Part shown: positions 24,467 through 32,868 of the stretch, piece by piece
How positions within the stretch are numbered: position 1 is the stretch's first letter
Layout of the letters: every line of letters starts with the position of its first letter
Assembly: GCF_046254955.1 (NCBI RefSeq)
Contig: NZ_JBJXRG010000001.1
Coordinates: forward strand, 930,001-994,000
DNA length: 64,000 bases
Source: Qipengyuania_C sp046254955
Lineage (GTDB): Bacteria; Pseudomonadota; Alphaproteobacteria; Sphingomonadales; Sphingomonadaceae
Direction of reading: 5' to 3'
Notes under the pieces: model-generated
The model's input: the letters and a program-made list of their open reading frames with translations, nothing else
What the model was told of the DNA's origin: nothing
The model's database searches: none
Position numbers and translations under genes: made by a program

Positions 24467-25147
24467 TTATCCGTATTTAGCTTTCATCAGAGGATCGTTG
24501 GCGAGATTATGGACCCATTGCAGTGCGTCTTCGTACGTTCCGGGATAGTTTGGGTGAGCACGGAAAAGAGCGAGCCTTTCCTCAATCTCAGCATGTAGCT
24601 TTGCATCATGAGCGTTGATGGAATCGGGGTGCGTTCGGGTGTTCCAGTCATTGATAGTGGAGGCGCTTAAAGGTTGTCCTTTCCGTCCTGTGGCACCCGC
24701 GCCTGCATAGATGCGAGCGACCTCTTTTCGAGCCGTTGCGTCGGCTATGTGGTGGTCTTCAACTAGGAATCTTAGGCAGCGCAAAACATGGCTACGCACA
24801 TACCTGCGAGCCGTGCCGTCGCCACCTCTGGTGCCTGCCATAGTAGACCTCAAGAGCCTTGGGTCCCCGCCATTCGCAAGTTCGTCCATCGCTGTTGCCA
24901 AGGTGTGCAGAACGGCAACTCCGTGCGACTTTTCAAATGAGGGCAACTCCCTCAATGCGAAGCAGACTTGTAGAAGTGCATGGCCAGCCAAGACTTGCTT
25001 TCGATTTAAGCCTTCGCAGTCTGAGGGGCTTTCAAGAGGTTCCCAAGAAGCCTCAATGAAGCCTTGACCGTGCTCTTCCAGCCGTTCGTAGAGCCGCTTT
25101 GCCCAATCGCTTAGGTCTGGCCACCCGTCGCCAACTCGTTTGCTCAA
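24467..25147 (-). CDS. Hypothetical protein coupled to the integrase
   Basis: 226 residues. Its start overlaps the integrase stop by four bases (25144-25147). The protein is rich in charged helices (DLSDWAKRLYERLEEHGQGFIEASWEP), with SHVLRCLRFLVEDHHIADATARKEVARIYAGAG in the middle. It contains a SASTINDWN segment that resembles a resolvase/HTH-like recognition helix (GQPLSASTINDW), but no family is certain. Element proteins of this kind next to an integrase often regulate or assist recombination. It has no signal peptide or membrane segment. Confidence 0.7.
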   Translation of the reverse strand: MSKRVGDGWPDLSDWAKRLYERLEEHGQGFIEASWEPLESPSDCEGLNRKQVLAGHALLQVCFALRELPSFEKSHGVAVLHTLATAMDELANGGDPRLLRSTMAGTRGGDGTARRYVRSHVLRCLRFLVEDHHIADATARKEVARIYAGAGATGRKGQPLSASTINDWNTRTHPDSINAHDAKLHAEIEERLALFRAHPNYPGTYEDALQWVHNLANDPLMKAKYG

Positions 25148-26337
25148 AGCGCCAACTCCCCAAGCGCCTTAACCGCCGCATCGCTGGCAAGGTGCCCATA
25201 GTGCCGCTCAATCATCTCTGCGCTTGTGCCGCTGATTTGTGCGATTGTGAGAAGCGGCAATCCGGCCCTCACAAGGTCTGTGATGGTGCTATGCCTAAGC
25301 GTGTAGGCAGTCGCTCCGGCTGGCATTCCGGCCGCGCGCACTGCCGCCGCTATCGGCACTTTCCACGTGTTCTTGTCCCATACTTTGCCATTGCCGCGCA
25401 TGAATAGCGGAGCGGTTGGCAGCTTGTCCTTGCCTTGCTCGATTAAGAGTTGCGCGGCCTCGGCTGGTATCTGAATCCGGCGCGGCTTGCCGTTCTTATC
25501 CTTCCCAATCGAAAGCTCGTTTGTGCGCTTGTCAAAGTCGCCAGCGGTCAAAGCCGCCATTGCGCCCGGTCTGAGGGGTAACAGGCAAAGAGCGCTCACA
25601 AATGGTCGCGCCTCATCGCTAATCGCCTTCAAGAGCGCCCGCCGTTGGCCCTTATCCAGATACAGGGTGCGCCGCCCATTCGCATTAGGAATAGACCGCA
25701 GCGCCTCCTGCCAAGCGGCCTCGCTATTCGGAGCGCCCATCGCTAGAACCTTGGCGAGCGCCGCACGCAATACGGCCATATCGCGGTTTACAGAAGAGGG
25801 TGCGCGCTTGCGCACCGTCTTTTCGCCCTCCTTGTTCCGGCTAACCAGAGCGGGCTTCTCCTCCAACCGCGCGCGCCAATCCAGCAAATGCCGTCGCCTG
25901 AGCTTATCCAGCTTAACCTTGGCAAGCGGATCGCCGTGCACGTGTCGCTTGAAGCGGGATTGTGCCTCTGGCTTGTCTTCCGAATAGGCACGGCATGCAT
26001 CGCCAACGGTTTCAACCTTCGCGCGTATTGTTCCGCCAGCCTCAACGAGTTCGGCAAGCGCCTCTGCATCCTTCTTTGCCGCCGCGAAGCGTGCGTTGCC
26101 TGCCAGTGCCCCATAATCGCCGAGAGACTTCACCTGATACCTGCCCTTGTCTTCGTCATATGCCCGCGCAATCCACGTTCCCGGCCCGCCGCGCTTCGAT
26201 GGGCGAAAGCCGAGGAAGCAGCCGTTACGCAATCGTTGCCAGTGCGGCTCGCGCTGTTTCTTGAGGTCTTCCCGGTCCTTCACCTTGCTCAGGTCAACAA
26301 TCTTTGACTTTCGAACCTTGCCCATCTCATTTTCCAT
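25144..26337 (-). CDS. Tyrosine recombinase (integrase)
   Basis: 397 residues from the ATG at 26337 (an ATG at 26325 follows). The N-terminal part has an arm-binding-like region (SLGDYGALAGNARFAAAKKDAEALAE) of the phage P4-type family. The catalytic residues appear as Arg256 in LLPLRPGAMAALT, Arg348-His349 in AYTLRHSTITDLVRAG, and Tyr380 in IERHYGHL. The usual His of the HxxRH box is Tyr345 here, a variation met in this family. It catalyses integration and excision at the tRNA-Arg att site, and it lies about 120 bases from the right repeat. It overlaps the following 226-residue gene. Confidence 0.93.
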   Translation of the reverse strand: MENEMGKVRKSKIVDLSKVKDREDLKKQREPHWQRLRNGCFLGFRPSKRGGPGTWIARAYDEDKGRYQVKSLGDYGALAGNARFAAAKKDAEALAELVEAGGTIRAKVETVGDACRAYSEDKPEAQSRFKRHVHGDPLAKVKLDKLRRRHLLDWRARLEEKPALVSRNKEGEKTVRKRAPSSVNRDMAVLRAALAKVLAMGAPNSEAAWQEALRSIPNANGRRTLYLDKGQRRALLKAISDEARPFVSALCLLPLRPGAMAALTAGDFDKRTNELSIGKDKNGKPRRIQIPAEAAQLLIEQGKDKLPTAPLFMRGNGKVWDKNTWKVPIAAAVRAAGMPAGATAYTLRHSTITDLVRAGLPLLTIAQISGTSAEMIERHYGHLASDAAVKALGELAL

Positions 26338-26359
26338 ACTGTATGTAATGAATATGGAA
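26332..26359. promoter_or_regulatory. Inverted repeat at the integrase start
   Basis: TTCCATA (26332-26338) and TATGGAA (26353-26359) are perfect 7-bp arms 14 bases apart and overlap the integrase start codon. This would suit a repressor or autoregulatory integrase site. Confidence 0.35.
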
Positions 26360-26394
26360 TACAGCACAGGACGGAATCGGACAAGGCAGGATTC

Positions 26395-26420
26395 AAGCAC
26401 TTGTGATTATGTGCTTTTCC
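26395..26420. promoter_or_regulatory. Hairpin near the right att site
   Basis: AAGCAC (26395-26400) and GTGCTT (26411-26416) form a 6-bp stem with a 10-base loop, then TTCC. It is 43 bases from the right repeat. It may be an arm-type integrase site or a weak terminator. Confidence 0.25.
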
Positions 26421-26458
26421 TCATCCGGTTTTGTCTGACCATGTAGTGCAGACCTGCA

Positions 26459-26504
26459 CTCCGAAGGCAGAGGTCACAGGTTCGAATCCTGTCGGGTGCG
26501 CCAT
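26459..26504 (+). repeat. Direct repeat, right attachment site of the element
   Basis: An identical 46-bp copy of 18930-18975. It is the displaced 3' half of the original tRNA-Arg gene and is not a functional tRNA, since the acceptor 5' strand and D-arm are missing. Confidence 0.92.
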
Positions 26505-26547
26505 CTTACTCGCCTGTTGTGCGTTGCCTAGTTGTCAGGGACCCTTC

Positions 26548-27006
26548 TCACCAACCGGCAAAGCCCGCCACAAACGGCCACAGGCAGGCGCGCATGCTTC
26601 GCCCCGGGGTGTCGTATTTGGGCAAGCTATCTTCAACATCGGCTGCGCGGCTTTCGTAGAAGATGTGCATCGCCGGATCCGGCAGGCCGGCAGCGCCAGA
26701 CAAGGTGGGGGTTGGCACGAAGCCCAGTCTCAGTCCCGGCCCAAGCTTCATGAAGCCCATCGTTGGCGACCCGCACGAATCGCAAATACCGCGGTCGATG
26801 CTCTTGCTGCCATTCAGATGGCGAAAGGTAAGCGGACTGGCGGGATCGATCTCAACGGTGGAGGCATTGGTAATCATCGCATCGGCATAGGGCGCCTTGT
26901 AGACCGCCTGGCAGATCCCGCAGTGACACAGGAAGCGTCGGGTGGGCGCACGTGACAAGGTGTAAGTCGATTTTCCGCAGCCACAGCTTCCGCGCAATTC
27001 TTCCAT
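26548..27006 (-). CDS. GFA family protein (CENP-V/GFA domain)
   Basis: 152 residues from the ATG at 27006, chosen because AAGGGGG lies about eight bases upstream; the frame runs further 5' without support. Zinc-binding cysteines of the glutathione-dependent formaldehyde-activating fold are visible: GSCGCGKSTY, then FLCHCGICQ, and GICDSCGSP. These proteins are widely annotated as carbon-sulfur lyases, but most, including this one, have no demonstrated substrate. It is the first chromosomal gene to the right of the element and converges with nothing nearby. Confidence 0.85.
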   Translation of the reverse strand: MEELRGSCGCGKSTYTLSRAPTRRFLCHCGICQAVYKAPYADAMITNASTVEIDPASPLTFRHLNGSKSIDRGICDSCGSPTMGFMKLGPGLRLGFVPTPTLSGAAGLPDPAMHIFYESRAADVEDSLPKYDTPGRSMRACLWPFVAGFAGW

Positions 27007-27037
27007 CAACCGACCCCCTTCGTGCCGCACGCCCGCG

Positions 27038-28240
27038 CTAAACTTCGCCGAACCCGTTCTCGAGGAATTCCATGGCACAGCCCGCCAGCATGGCTGCGCC
27101 GCGCGGCAGTGCGCTTTCGTCTACCATCATGCGCGGCGAATGGATGGCGCAGCAGCTCTTCCAATCGGTCCCGTCTTGGGCGACACCGAGGAAGAACATC
27201 GCGCCGGGCACCTTCTCGAGCAGGTAGGAAAAGTCTTCCGCTCCCATGATCGGATTGCCGAGACCGTGCCACACCCCTTCTCCAAAAAGATCGCTGGCGA
27301 CTTTCTCACCCAATGCCACGGCCTGGCTGTCGCAAACGGTTACCGGAAAGCCCTCTTCAATCTCGACTTCGGCTTCGAGGCCATGGGCCGCGGCGGTCTG
27401 CCGGGCCACTTCGCCAACCAGGGCGTGCACCTTGGCGCGGTGCGAAGCCGACAACGTTCGCATCGTGCCGCCCAGCACCACGTTGTCGGGAATCACATTG
27501 TGCGCCGTTCCGGCATGAATCTGGGTCACAGTGACGATTACTGCAGAGGCTGCATTGAAGCGCCGCGTCACCATCGTCTGCAAGGCCGAAACGATCGCTG
27601 CTGCACCCGGGATCGGGTCTCCAGTGTCATGCGGCATGGAGGCATGGCCCCCCGCGCCTTTGACGGTGATGGTGAACTGGTCGGCGGCGGCAAGCAGCGG
27701 CCCGGCGCGCCCGGCGATCCGGCCATAGGGTGAGTTGGGCATGATGTGCAGTGCGAACGCGGCATCGGGCAAAGGATCGATCAGCCCATCGTCGAGCATA
27801 TGACGTGCGCCGTGATAGCCTTCCTCGCCGGGCTGGAACATGAATTGTACCTCGCCTGCCAGATCATCGGCCTGCGCGGTAAGGATCCGGGCGGCGCCCG
27901 CCAGCATCGCGGTGTGCGTATCGTGTCCGCAGGCGTGCATGCGTCCGGGAATGGTCGAAGCAAATTCGAGCCCGGTATGTTCGTCCATCGGCAGCGCATC
28001 CATGTCGCCGCGCAGCAGGACACGTCGGCCCGGCTTGCCGCCCTTGAGGGTCGCGACGGCTCCCGTCGTCGCGCCGCCTTCTTTCCAGTCGAGTGGCAGG
28101 TCCGCGAGCGCCGCGCGCACCTTGGCCAGCGTCATCGGCGTTTGCAGGCCGAGTTCAGGCTCGGCGTGGATGGCGCGGCGCAGGCCAACAATCATGTCGG
28201 TCTGGCTGCGGGCGGCTTCGAGCAATTGGGATGTCAGCAT
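27038..28240 (-). CDS. M20 family amidohydrolase
   Basis: 400 residues. It resembles hippurate hydrolase / N-acyl-amino-acid amidohydrolases (M20D). Metal-binding residues are visible: HACGHDTHTAMLAGAA around 105-120, PGEEGYHGAR at about 135-145 and MGAEDFSYLLEKVPG near the C-terminus. A lid/dimerisation domain with GGHASMPHDTGDPI lies in the middle. It should cleave an N-acyl group from an amino acid in the cytoplasm; the exact substrate is unknown. It lies 31 bases upstream of the GFA gene on the same strand. Confidence 0.93.
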   Translation of the reverse strand: MLTSQLLEAARSQTDMIVGLRRAIHAEPELGLQTPMTLAKVRAALADLPLDWKEGGATTGAVATLKGGKPGRRVLLRGDMDALPMDEHTGLEFASTIPGRMHACGHDTHTAMLAGAARILTAQADDLAGEVQFMFQPGEEGYHGARHMLDDGLIDPLPDAAFALHIMPNSPYGRIAGRAGPLLAAADQFTITVKGAGGHASMPHDTGDPIPGAAAIVSALQTMVTRRFNAASAVIVTVTQIHAGTAHNVIPDNVVLGGTMRTLSASHRAKVHALVGEVARQTAAAHGLEAEVEIEEGFPVTVCDSQAVALGEKVASDLFGEGVWHGLGNPIMGAEDFSYLLEKVPGAMFFLGVAQDGTDWKSCCAIHSPRMMVDESALPRGAAMLAGCAMEFLENGFGEV

Positions 28241-28322
28241 GGCTCCATATTAGCCCAACAAGATCGGCCGCGCCAAGAAAAGGTTAGTGAAAAGGGTGAG
28301 CGCCGCGTCTAAGGCGTGGGCA

Positions 28323-29363
28323 ATGAGCAAGAGCGTGCACCAGTTTGGCGACCTTTACGGCGAGGCCGTGCCAAACGATGGTGCGCCGCAAGCCCGTGCT
28401 ACCAGAACCGATGGCACCAGCAGCACACCACGTGTCGGGGTGGTCTATAATCCGCGCAGTCATCGTAACAAGGGACAGGATCTGGAGATCGCCGGCCTGC
28501 ACAACGTCACTGTGAGCCAACCCCATGGCCGCGATCAGATCACACAGTGCCTGGCCGACTTCGCCCGCGACGGGATCGATTACCTGATCATCAATGGCGG
28601 CGACGGTACCGTGCGCGACGTGCTGACCTGCGGCCAGGCCGTGTTCGGTGACGATTGGCCGGAGCTCGCCGTATTGCCCAAGGGCAAGACCAATGCGCTC
28701 AATGTCGATCTGGGGGCGCCGGGCGGCTGGACGCTGGCCGAAGCAGTGGCCGCGTGGGACGGCGGCCAGCGGATCACGCGGCGACCGATCGAGATTACGC
28801 GGGCCGACGGCGAGTCCCCGACAGTCCGGGGATTCATATTCGGTGCGGGCGCTTTCACGATTGCGATCAGAGCGGGGCAGGATGCGCATCGGCTCGGCGC
28901 ATTCGATAGCCTGGCAGTAGGCGTCACCGCGCTGTGGGGAGCCATGCAGGTCTTCTTCGGCGGCGACTCCAATCCGTGGCGCAGCGGCGTGCGGATGGAC
29001 ATCAACTTGCTGCCCGAAGGCCAGCCAATGCCGCGCAGCCGGTTTGGCGATCCCGGCAGGCGCGCGTTCCTGCTTGCTTCGACGCTCGAGAATTTCCCGA
29101 TGGGAGTAAAGGCGTTCGGGCCGCTGCGGGAGGGATTGAAACTGCTGGTGCTTGACCATCCGCGTCGCCGACTGATGGCCCTTATCCCGGCGATCCTAGC
29201 CGGCTATCGGCCCGCTGGACTGTCCGACAAGGGCCTCCACCAGATCGGTGCCGAGGCGTTCGAGATCGAGCTCGAAGACCAGTTCATACTAGATGGTGAA
29301 GCATTCCCGGAAGGCCACTACCGCATCGGCCAGGGCGCTCCGCTCACCTTCATTGCTCCATGA
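28323..29363 (+). CDS. Diacylglycerol kinase-like lipid kinase
   Basis: 346 residues from the ATG at 28323; an in-frame GTG at 28287 is upstream. The DAGK catalytic motifs are present: VVYNPRSHRNKG (phosphate-binding NPRS at 43-46), NGGDGTVRDVLT (GGDGT at 92-96) and LAVLPKGKTNALN. It belongs to the YegS/LCB5/DgkB superfamily, which phosphorylates diacylglycerol, sphingosine or related lipids with ATP. The second domain (about 160-330) has the beta-sandwich of this family, ending with FILDGEAFPEG. The next gene overlaps its stop by four bases and may act on the product. Confidence 0.87.
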   Translation: MSKSVHQFGDLYGEAVPNDGAPQARATRTDGTSSTPRVGVVYNPRSHRNKGQDLEIAGLHNVTVSQPHGRDQITQCLADFARDGIDYLIINGGDGTVRDVLTCGQAVFGDDWPELAVLPKGKTNALNVDLGAPGGWTLAEAVAAWDGGQRITRRPIEITRADGESPTVRGFIFGAGAFTIAIRAGQDAHRLGAFDSLAVGVTALWGAMQVFFGGDSNPWRSGVRMDINLLPEGQPMPRSRFGDPGRRAFLLASTLENFPMGVKAFGPLREGLKLLVLDHPRRRLMALIPAILAGYRPAGLSDKGLHQIGAEAFEIELEDQFILDGEAFPEGHYRIGQGAPLTFIAP

Positions 29364-30250
29364 ACGATACGCTCGAGCAGCGGATTGCGAAGCAGCTCGC
29401 GGCGCCGGTTGACGAAGCGGCAAGCGCCTTTGCGCACCATCTTGCGCGCGGCAGCGATGCGCTGGCGGTGCTTTTCTATGGCTCCAACCTGCGCACCGGA
29501 TCACGCGAAGGGGTGCTCGATTTCTATATTCTTCTCCCGGGTGAACAACGGGAGAAGATCTGGCCCCGCGTAAGCTATCACGAATGGGATTTCGCGGGCG
29601 AAACCTTGCGCGCCAAGGTCGCGACCATGGCGCTTTCGACCTTTGCAAGCGCGGCGCGCGGCGAGTTGCGCGATACGACGATATGGGCGCGTTTCGTGCA
29701 ACCGAGTGCGTTGGTCTGGCAGCGCAACGATCAAGCGGCGGAGGCGGTGCGCGAGGCTATCGCCAATGCTGCCAAGACAGCCGCGCGACTGGCTGTAGCC
29801 CTCGGCCCAGACCAAGGAGCTGCGGAGGATTATTGGCGGGCACTCTTCAGAGCTACTTACCAGGCGGAATTCCGGGTCGAGAAAGCGGGACGCGAAGATT
29901 CGATCCTTTCGGTCAATGCGGCGCATTTCGAAGGGCTCTTGCCGCAGGCACTGAATGCACTGGGCATTTCATACGAGCGCGATGGAGAGCAGCTCTTGCC
30001 GAAGCTGCCCGATTCCGAGCGTGAAGAAGTACTACGATGGTGGGAGAAGCGCCGCCGCGCCGGCAAACCGCTCAATCTGCTGCGGCTCGCCAAGGCGAGT
30101 ACGACTTTCGATGGCGCAGCGCGCTATGCGGCGTGGAAGATCGAGCGCCACACCGGCATCGCTATGGAAGTAACGCCGTTTCGCGAAAAGTACCCGCTGC
30201 TCGCCGCGCCCGGTGCGCTGTGGGAGCTGTGGCGCGCCAAGCGGCGTTAA
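29360..30250 (+). CDS. TAM41-like nucleotidyltransferase-fold protein
   Basis: 296 residues. No exact bacterial family name can be given. The N-terminal region shows a nucleotidyltransferase-like GS motif (LFYGSNLRTGSREG, Gly41-Ser42) with Asp54 in VLDFYILLPG. This is followed by KVATMALSTF (Lys86) and IWARFVQPSALV (109-118). The order and spacing recall TAM41, the mitochondrial CTP:phosphatidate cytidylyltransferase (YGS...D, K, GRLxKPV). The overlap with the lipid-kinase gene supports a role with phosphatidate. I infer CDP-diacylglycerol-type chemistry, but a hypothetical label is safer. There is no membrane helix. Confidence 0.65.
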   Translation: MNDTLEQRIAKQLAAPVDEAASAFAHHLARGSDALAVLFYGSNLRTGSREGVLDFYILLPGEQREKIWPRVSYHEWDFAGETLRAKVATMALSTFASAARGELRDTTIWARFVQPSALVWQRNDQAAEAVREAIANAAKTAARLAVALGPDQGAAEDYWRALFRATYQAEFRVEKAGREDSILSVNAAHFEGLLPQALNALGISYERDGEQLLPKLPDSEREEVLRWWEKRRRAGKPLNLLRLAKASTTFDGAARYAAWKIERHTGIAMEVTPFREKYPLLAAPGALWELWRAKRR

Positions 30251-30253
30251 CAC

Positions 30254-30760
30254 CTACCAGTAGCGCATATTGATAGTGATCGATTTCACGCCGCCATTCA
30301 CGGTGAACGCTGTCTTCTTGTAGCTCGGCTTGCCGAGATTGAAGATATTGATCGAGGGATTGTTCGACATTCCGCCACCATCTTCCTTGAGATCGGTGTC
30401 GCCATTGCCGTTGATGTCATGGCGGATGGCAATCGCATAAGTCCCACTGGCGGGCAGCGGCATGCAAACGGTCATCTGCCCGGCGCGCGCAGGCAATTCG
30501 ATACGATTGATCCAGCGGCCCTTCTTGAGCCAGTCATCGCGGGTGCCGCGATAGCTCTGCACTCGCACAGTTCCTTGCGAAGTGGAGATGCCATTGACGG
30601 TGATCCACACAGCCGGGGCATCATTGCCGGAATGGCAGTGCTTGGTGCTGTGGCTAATCTTCTGACGATACTGGACTTGCGCGGAAACGGGTACCGCCAT
30701 ACCCAGAGAGGCCGAAGCAAGCGCCAGCGCGGCTAGAGGTGATTTACCCAGTCGTTTCAT
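30254..30760 (-). CDS. DUF2141 protein, exported
   Basis: 168 residues with a signal peptide (MKRLGKSPLAALALASASLGMAVPVSAQ in outline, cleavage near SAQVQ). The body contains the DUF2141 blocks: VWITVNGISTSQGTVRVQSY, then GTYAIAIRHDINGNGDTD and ITINMRYW at the end. It is a periplasmic beta-sandwich protein of unknown function. It is a divergent paralogue of the protein at 16564-17043. It converges on the TAM41-like gene with three bases between the stops. Confidence 0.85.
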   Translation of the reverse strand: MKRLGKSPLAALALASASLGMAVPVSAQVQYRQKISHSTKHCHSGNDAPAVWITVNGISTSQGTVRVQSYRGTRDDWLKKGRWINRIELPARAGQMTVCMPLPASGTYAIAIRHDINGNGDTDLKEDGGGMSNNPSINIFNLGKPSYKKTAFTVNGGVKSITINMRYW

Positions 30761-30957
30761 CTCAGTCGGTTTCCGTAATGACGCATATTTGCGCCGAGTA
30801 AGCTGATTTTCAAGCGAATCGCGGCCATCCGCACCTTTGAACTTTTCGCCTGCTTCAGCGAGCTTTTGCCCATGTGGCGCTGAATTGTGGCTGAATTGAG
30901 AGAATCCTTGCGGTTAATGGTGCCGCCGGTTGTGTTCCAGGCCGTTGAATTTATGGA

Positions 30958-32847
30958 CTAAAGATCATTGCGCCCCTCGGCCATTCCGATGAACTGCGCG
31001 GCGAGCACAATGCGCGGAAGCCCCAGCATGGGCGGGAAATCTTCCTCCCAGCTATGCTGCGGCGCTTCGGGCCAGCGCTCGAGCAGGTCCTGCATCCGGT
31101 CGATATCGGCGACCTGCGACAACCAAGGATGGTTCCGCATGGCTTCGGCGTAGCGCACCAATTCTCCGCGGCGCGGAGTCATGCGCGCATGCCAATCGAT
31201 ATTATGCTGCCCGTGACGTGTTTCGAGCCGCTGCGATTCGGGCATTCGCCCCTTGGCCATATGCCGTGCAAGTCTTCGTTCGATGCCATGCGACGCGAAC
31301 TGATCGCTCGGCAGTCCAAGGCAGAACTCGACCAGGGGGCGATAGGCGGAAACATCCCGCCTCCTGATGCCATAGAGTTGTTCGAAGGCGAGATGGACAT
31401 CTGCTGCAGGACCATTGGCCTGCAAGGCATATTGACGCACTGCTTCTGCGCGGGATCTGGGGTGGGTCAGGTCGTCCCATGCGCGCTCCCTGCCCGCTCT
31501 ATCCGCACGCGCCCGATGCTGCTCGCGCGCTCCTTGGGAAAGCATAGTGAGCAGCCCGGTCATATCGCGGCGTTCGGGATGGACCACGCCTCGCAGAATG
31601 CCCCGCATTTTGGCGGGAAGCTGCGGCAGGATCGAGAGCGCGGCCAACTTCCGCACCAGCGAGCGATCATCGCCCGGCCGATTGCGCAGCAACTTCAGCA
31701 GCTCGCTCCATTTTCCCGCGCGGGCATACTCGATATAGGCCCAGCGGCCATTGTCGCTGAAGGTCTGGTTGCCGAGTTCGGCATCGAGCAGCATGTCGCA
31801 GCCGAGGTCCCGCGCCCTGGACCAGACCCCATGGAACATGCCGATATTGGCGAGGCCAGGAGCGAAGATTTCCATCGCCTGGAAGATGTCTTTCGAACGG
31901 AAATCGAAGCCGCCTTGTTCGGGATCGGCGATGTGCAAGTCGATCCGGCCATTGAATTCAGCAAAGCGGCGCGCGAGAGCTGCCTCATTGCCGATCAGGC
32001 CGCTTGGCTCGATGCTGTCCCAATCGGGGTGCGGCACGAATGTGATCGCGTCGAGACGCCCGTCTCTTGGCAAAGCGCGCGTCAGCGCATCGGCTGCGAG
32101 CGGGGAATCGAGTCCGCCTGACAAGGCGATCGCGGGTTTGCGGCAAGAGGCCAGGGCCATGCGCGAGGCTTCTTCGAGCAAGGCGTTAGCCGCATCGGGA
32201 TAGTCGGCGTCGTGTGCCAGCCTGATCTGCGGCAGGTTTGCAACCGAGTACCAGCGATTGAGGCGACGGCCCGCACGATCAATCGTGACGGCGCAGCCCA
32301 GCGGCACCTGCAAGATATTCCTGTACCAGCCCGATTCTTCGCCATCGCGATAATCGTAAGCCAATTCGTCGATGATACGGTCGTAGTCGAGCTCGTGCGG
32401 AGCACCGGCGGCGAACAAAACGCGATGCAGCGGTGAGGCGATCACGCGCTCAGGTGTTGCATGATGGTATAGCGGGGGCGCAAACCAGGGAGAGCGCGCA
32501 AGCCGCAGTTCGCCGCTGGGAAGCCGAGCGATAGCAGCGTAGTTGCCGATCAGATGGCCATCGGCATCGCCTCCCCATTTCGCGAGGCTTGCAGCGTAAA
32601 CGGAGGCAGGGCTTTCGTCGGCCAAGCCAAGCTGCGCAGCGATCTCTGCAGCGTTATCGATCCACCCCTGCAGGACCGCAATTACCGGTCCGACCGATCC
32701 GAAATCCTGTCCGTCTCTGGCAAGCCATTGGCAATGCAATGAGCCATCGCTGTGATGGGCGGCACTCCCACGGTAGCGGGTCAGCGCCTGCGCAATCGCG
32801 GATCGCGGCGCGGGTGCATCGGTCCAGCTATGCCAGCAGGCAATCAT
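30958..32847 (-). CDS. Asparagine synthetase homologue, RiPP cyclase-like
   Basis: 629 residues. The N-terminal half has the shape of a class II glutaminase domain (GWIDNAAEIAAQLG, then LIGNYAAIARLPSGELRLARSP). However, the N-terminus is MIACWHSW, so the required Cys at position 2 is absent. The C-terminal synthetase half has the PP-loop SGGLDS (243-248) and further Asp/Gly-rich blocks. It therefore probably activates a carboxylate with ATP but does not use glutamine. This is the hallmark of lasso-peptide C proteins. It follows a 48-residue peptide and a PqqD protein on the same strand, with 21- and 62-base gaps. Confidence 0.85.
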   Translation of the reverse strand: MIACWHSWTDAPAPRSAIAQALTRYRGSAAHHSDGSLHCQWLARDGQDFGSVGPVIAVLQGWIDNAAEIAAQLGLADESPASVYAASLAKWGGDADGHLIGNYAAIARLPSGELRLARSPWFAPPLYHHATPERVIASPLHRVLFAAGAPHELDYDRIIDELAYDYRDGEESGWYRNILQVPLGCAVTIDRAGRRLNRWYSVANLPQIRLAHDADYPDAANALLEEASRMALASCRKPAIALSGGLDSPLAADALTRALPRDGRLDAITFVPHPDWDSIEPSGLIGNEAALARRFAEFNGRIDLHIADPEQGGFDFRSKDIFQAMEIFAPGLANIGMFHGVWSRARDLGCDMLLDAELGNQTFSDNGRWAYIEYARAGKWSELLKLLRNRPGDDRSLVRKLAALSILPQLPAKMRGILRGVVHPERRDMTGLLTMLSQGAREQHRARADRAGRERAWDDLTHPRSRAEAVRQYALQANGPAADVHLAFEQLYGIRRRDVSAYRPLVEFCLGLPSDQFASHGIERRLARHMAKGRMPESQRLETRHGQHNIDWHARMTPRRGELVRYAEAMRNHPWLSQVADIDRMQDLLERWPEAPQHSWEEDFPPMLGLPRIVLAAQFIGMAEGRNDL

Positions 32848-32868
32848 CAGTTGCCTGCCCGGAAGTTA

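Noticed and set aside
26459..26504. Second tRNA-Arg gene
   Set aside because: Only the 3' half from the anticodon loop is present; it is the distal attachment repeat.
31054..32121. 355-codon open frame opposite the asparagine-synthetase homologue
   Set aside because: Lies within the PP-loop half of the homologue and has no family features.
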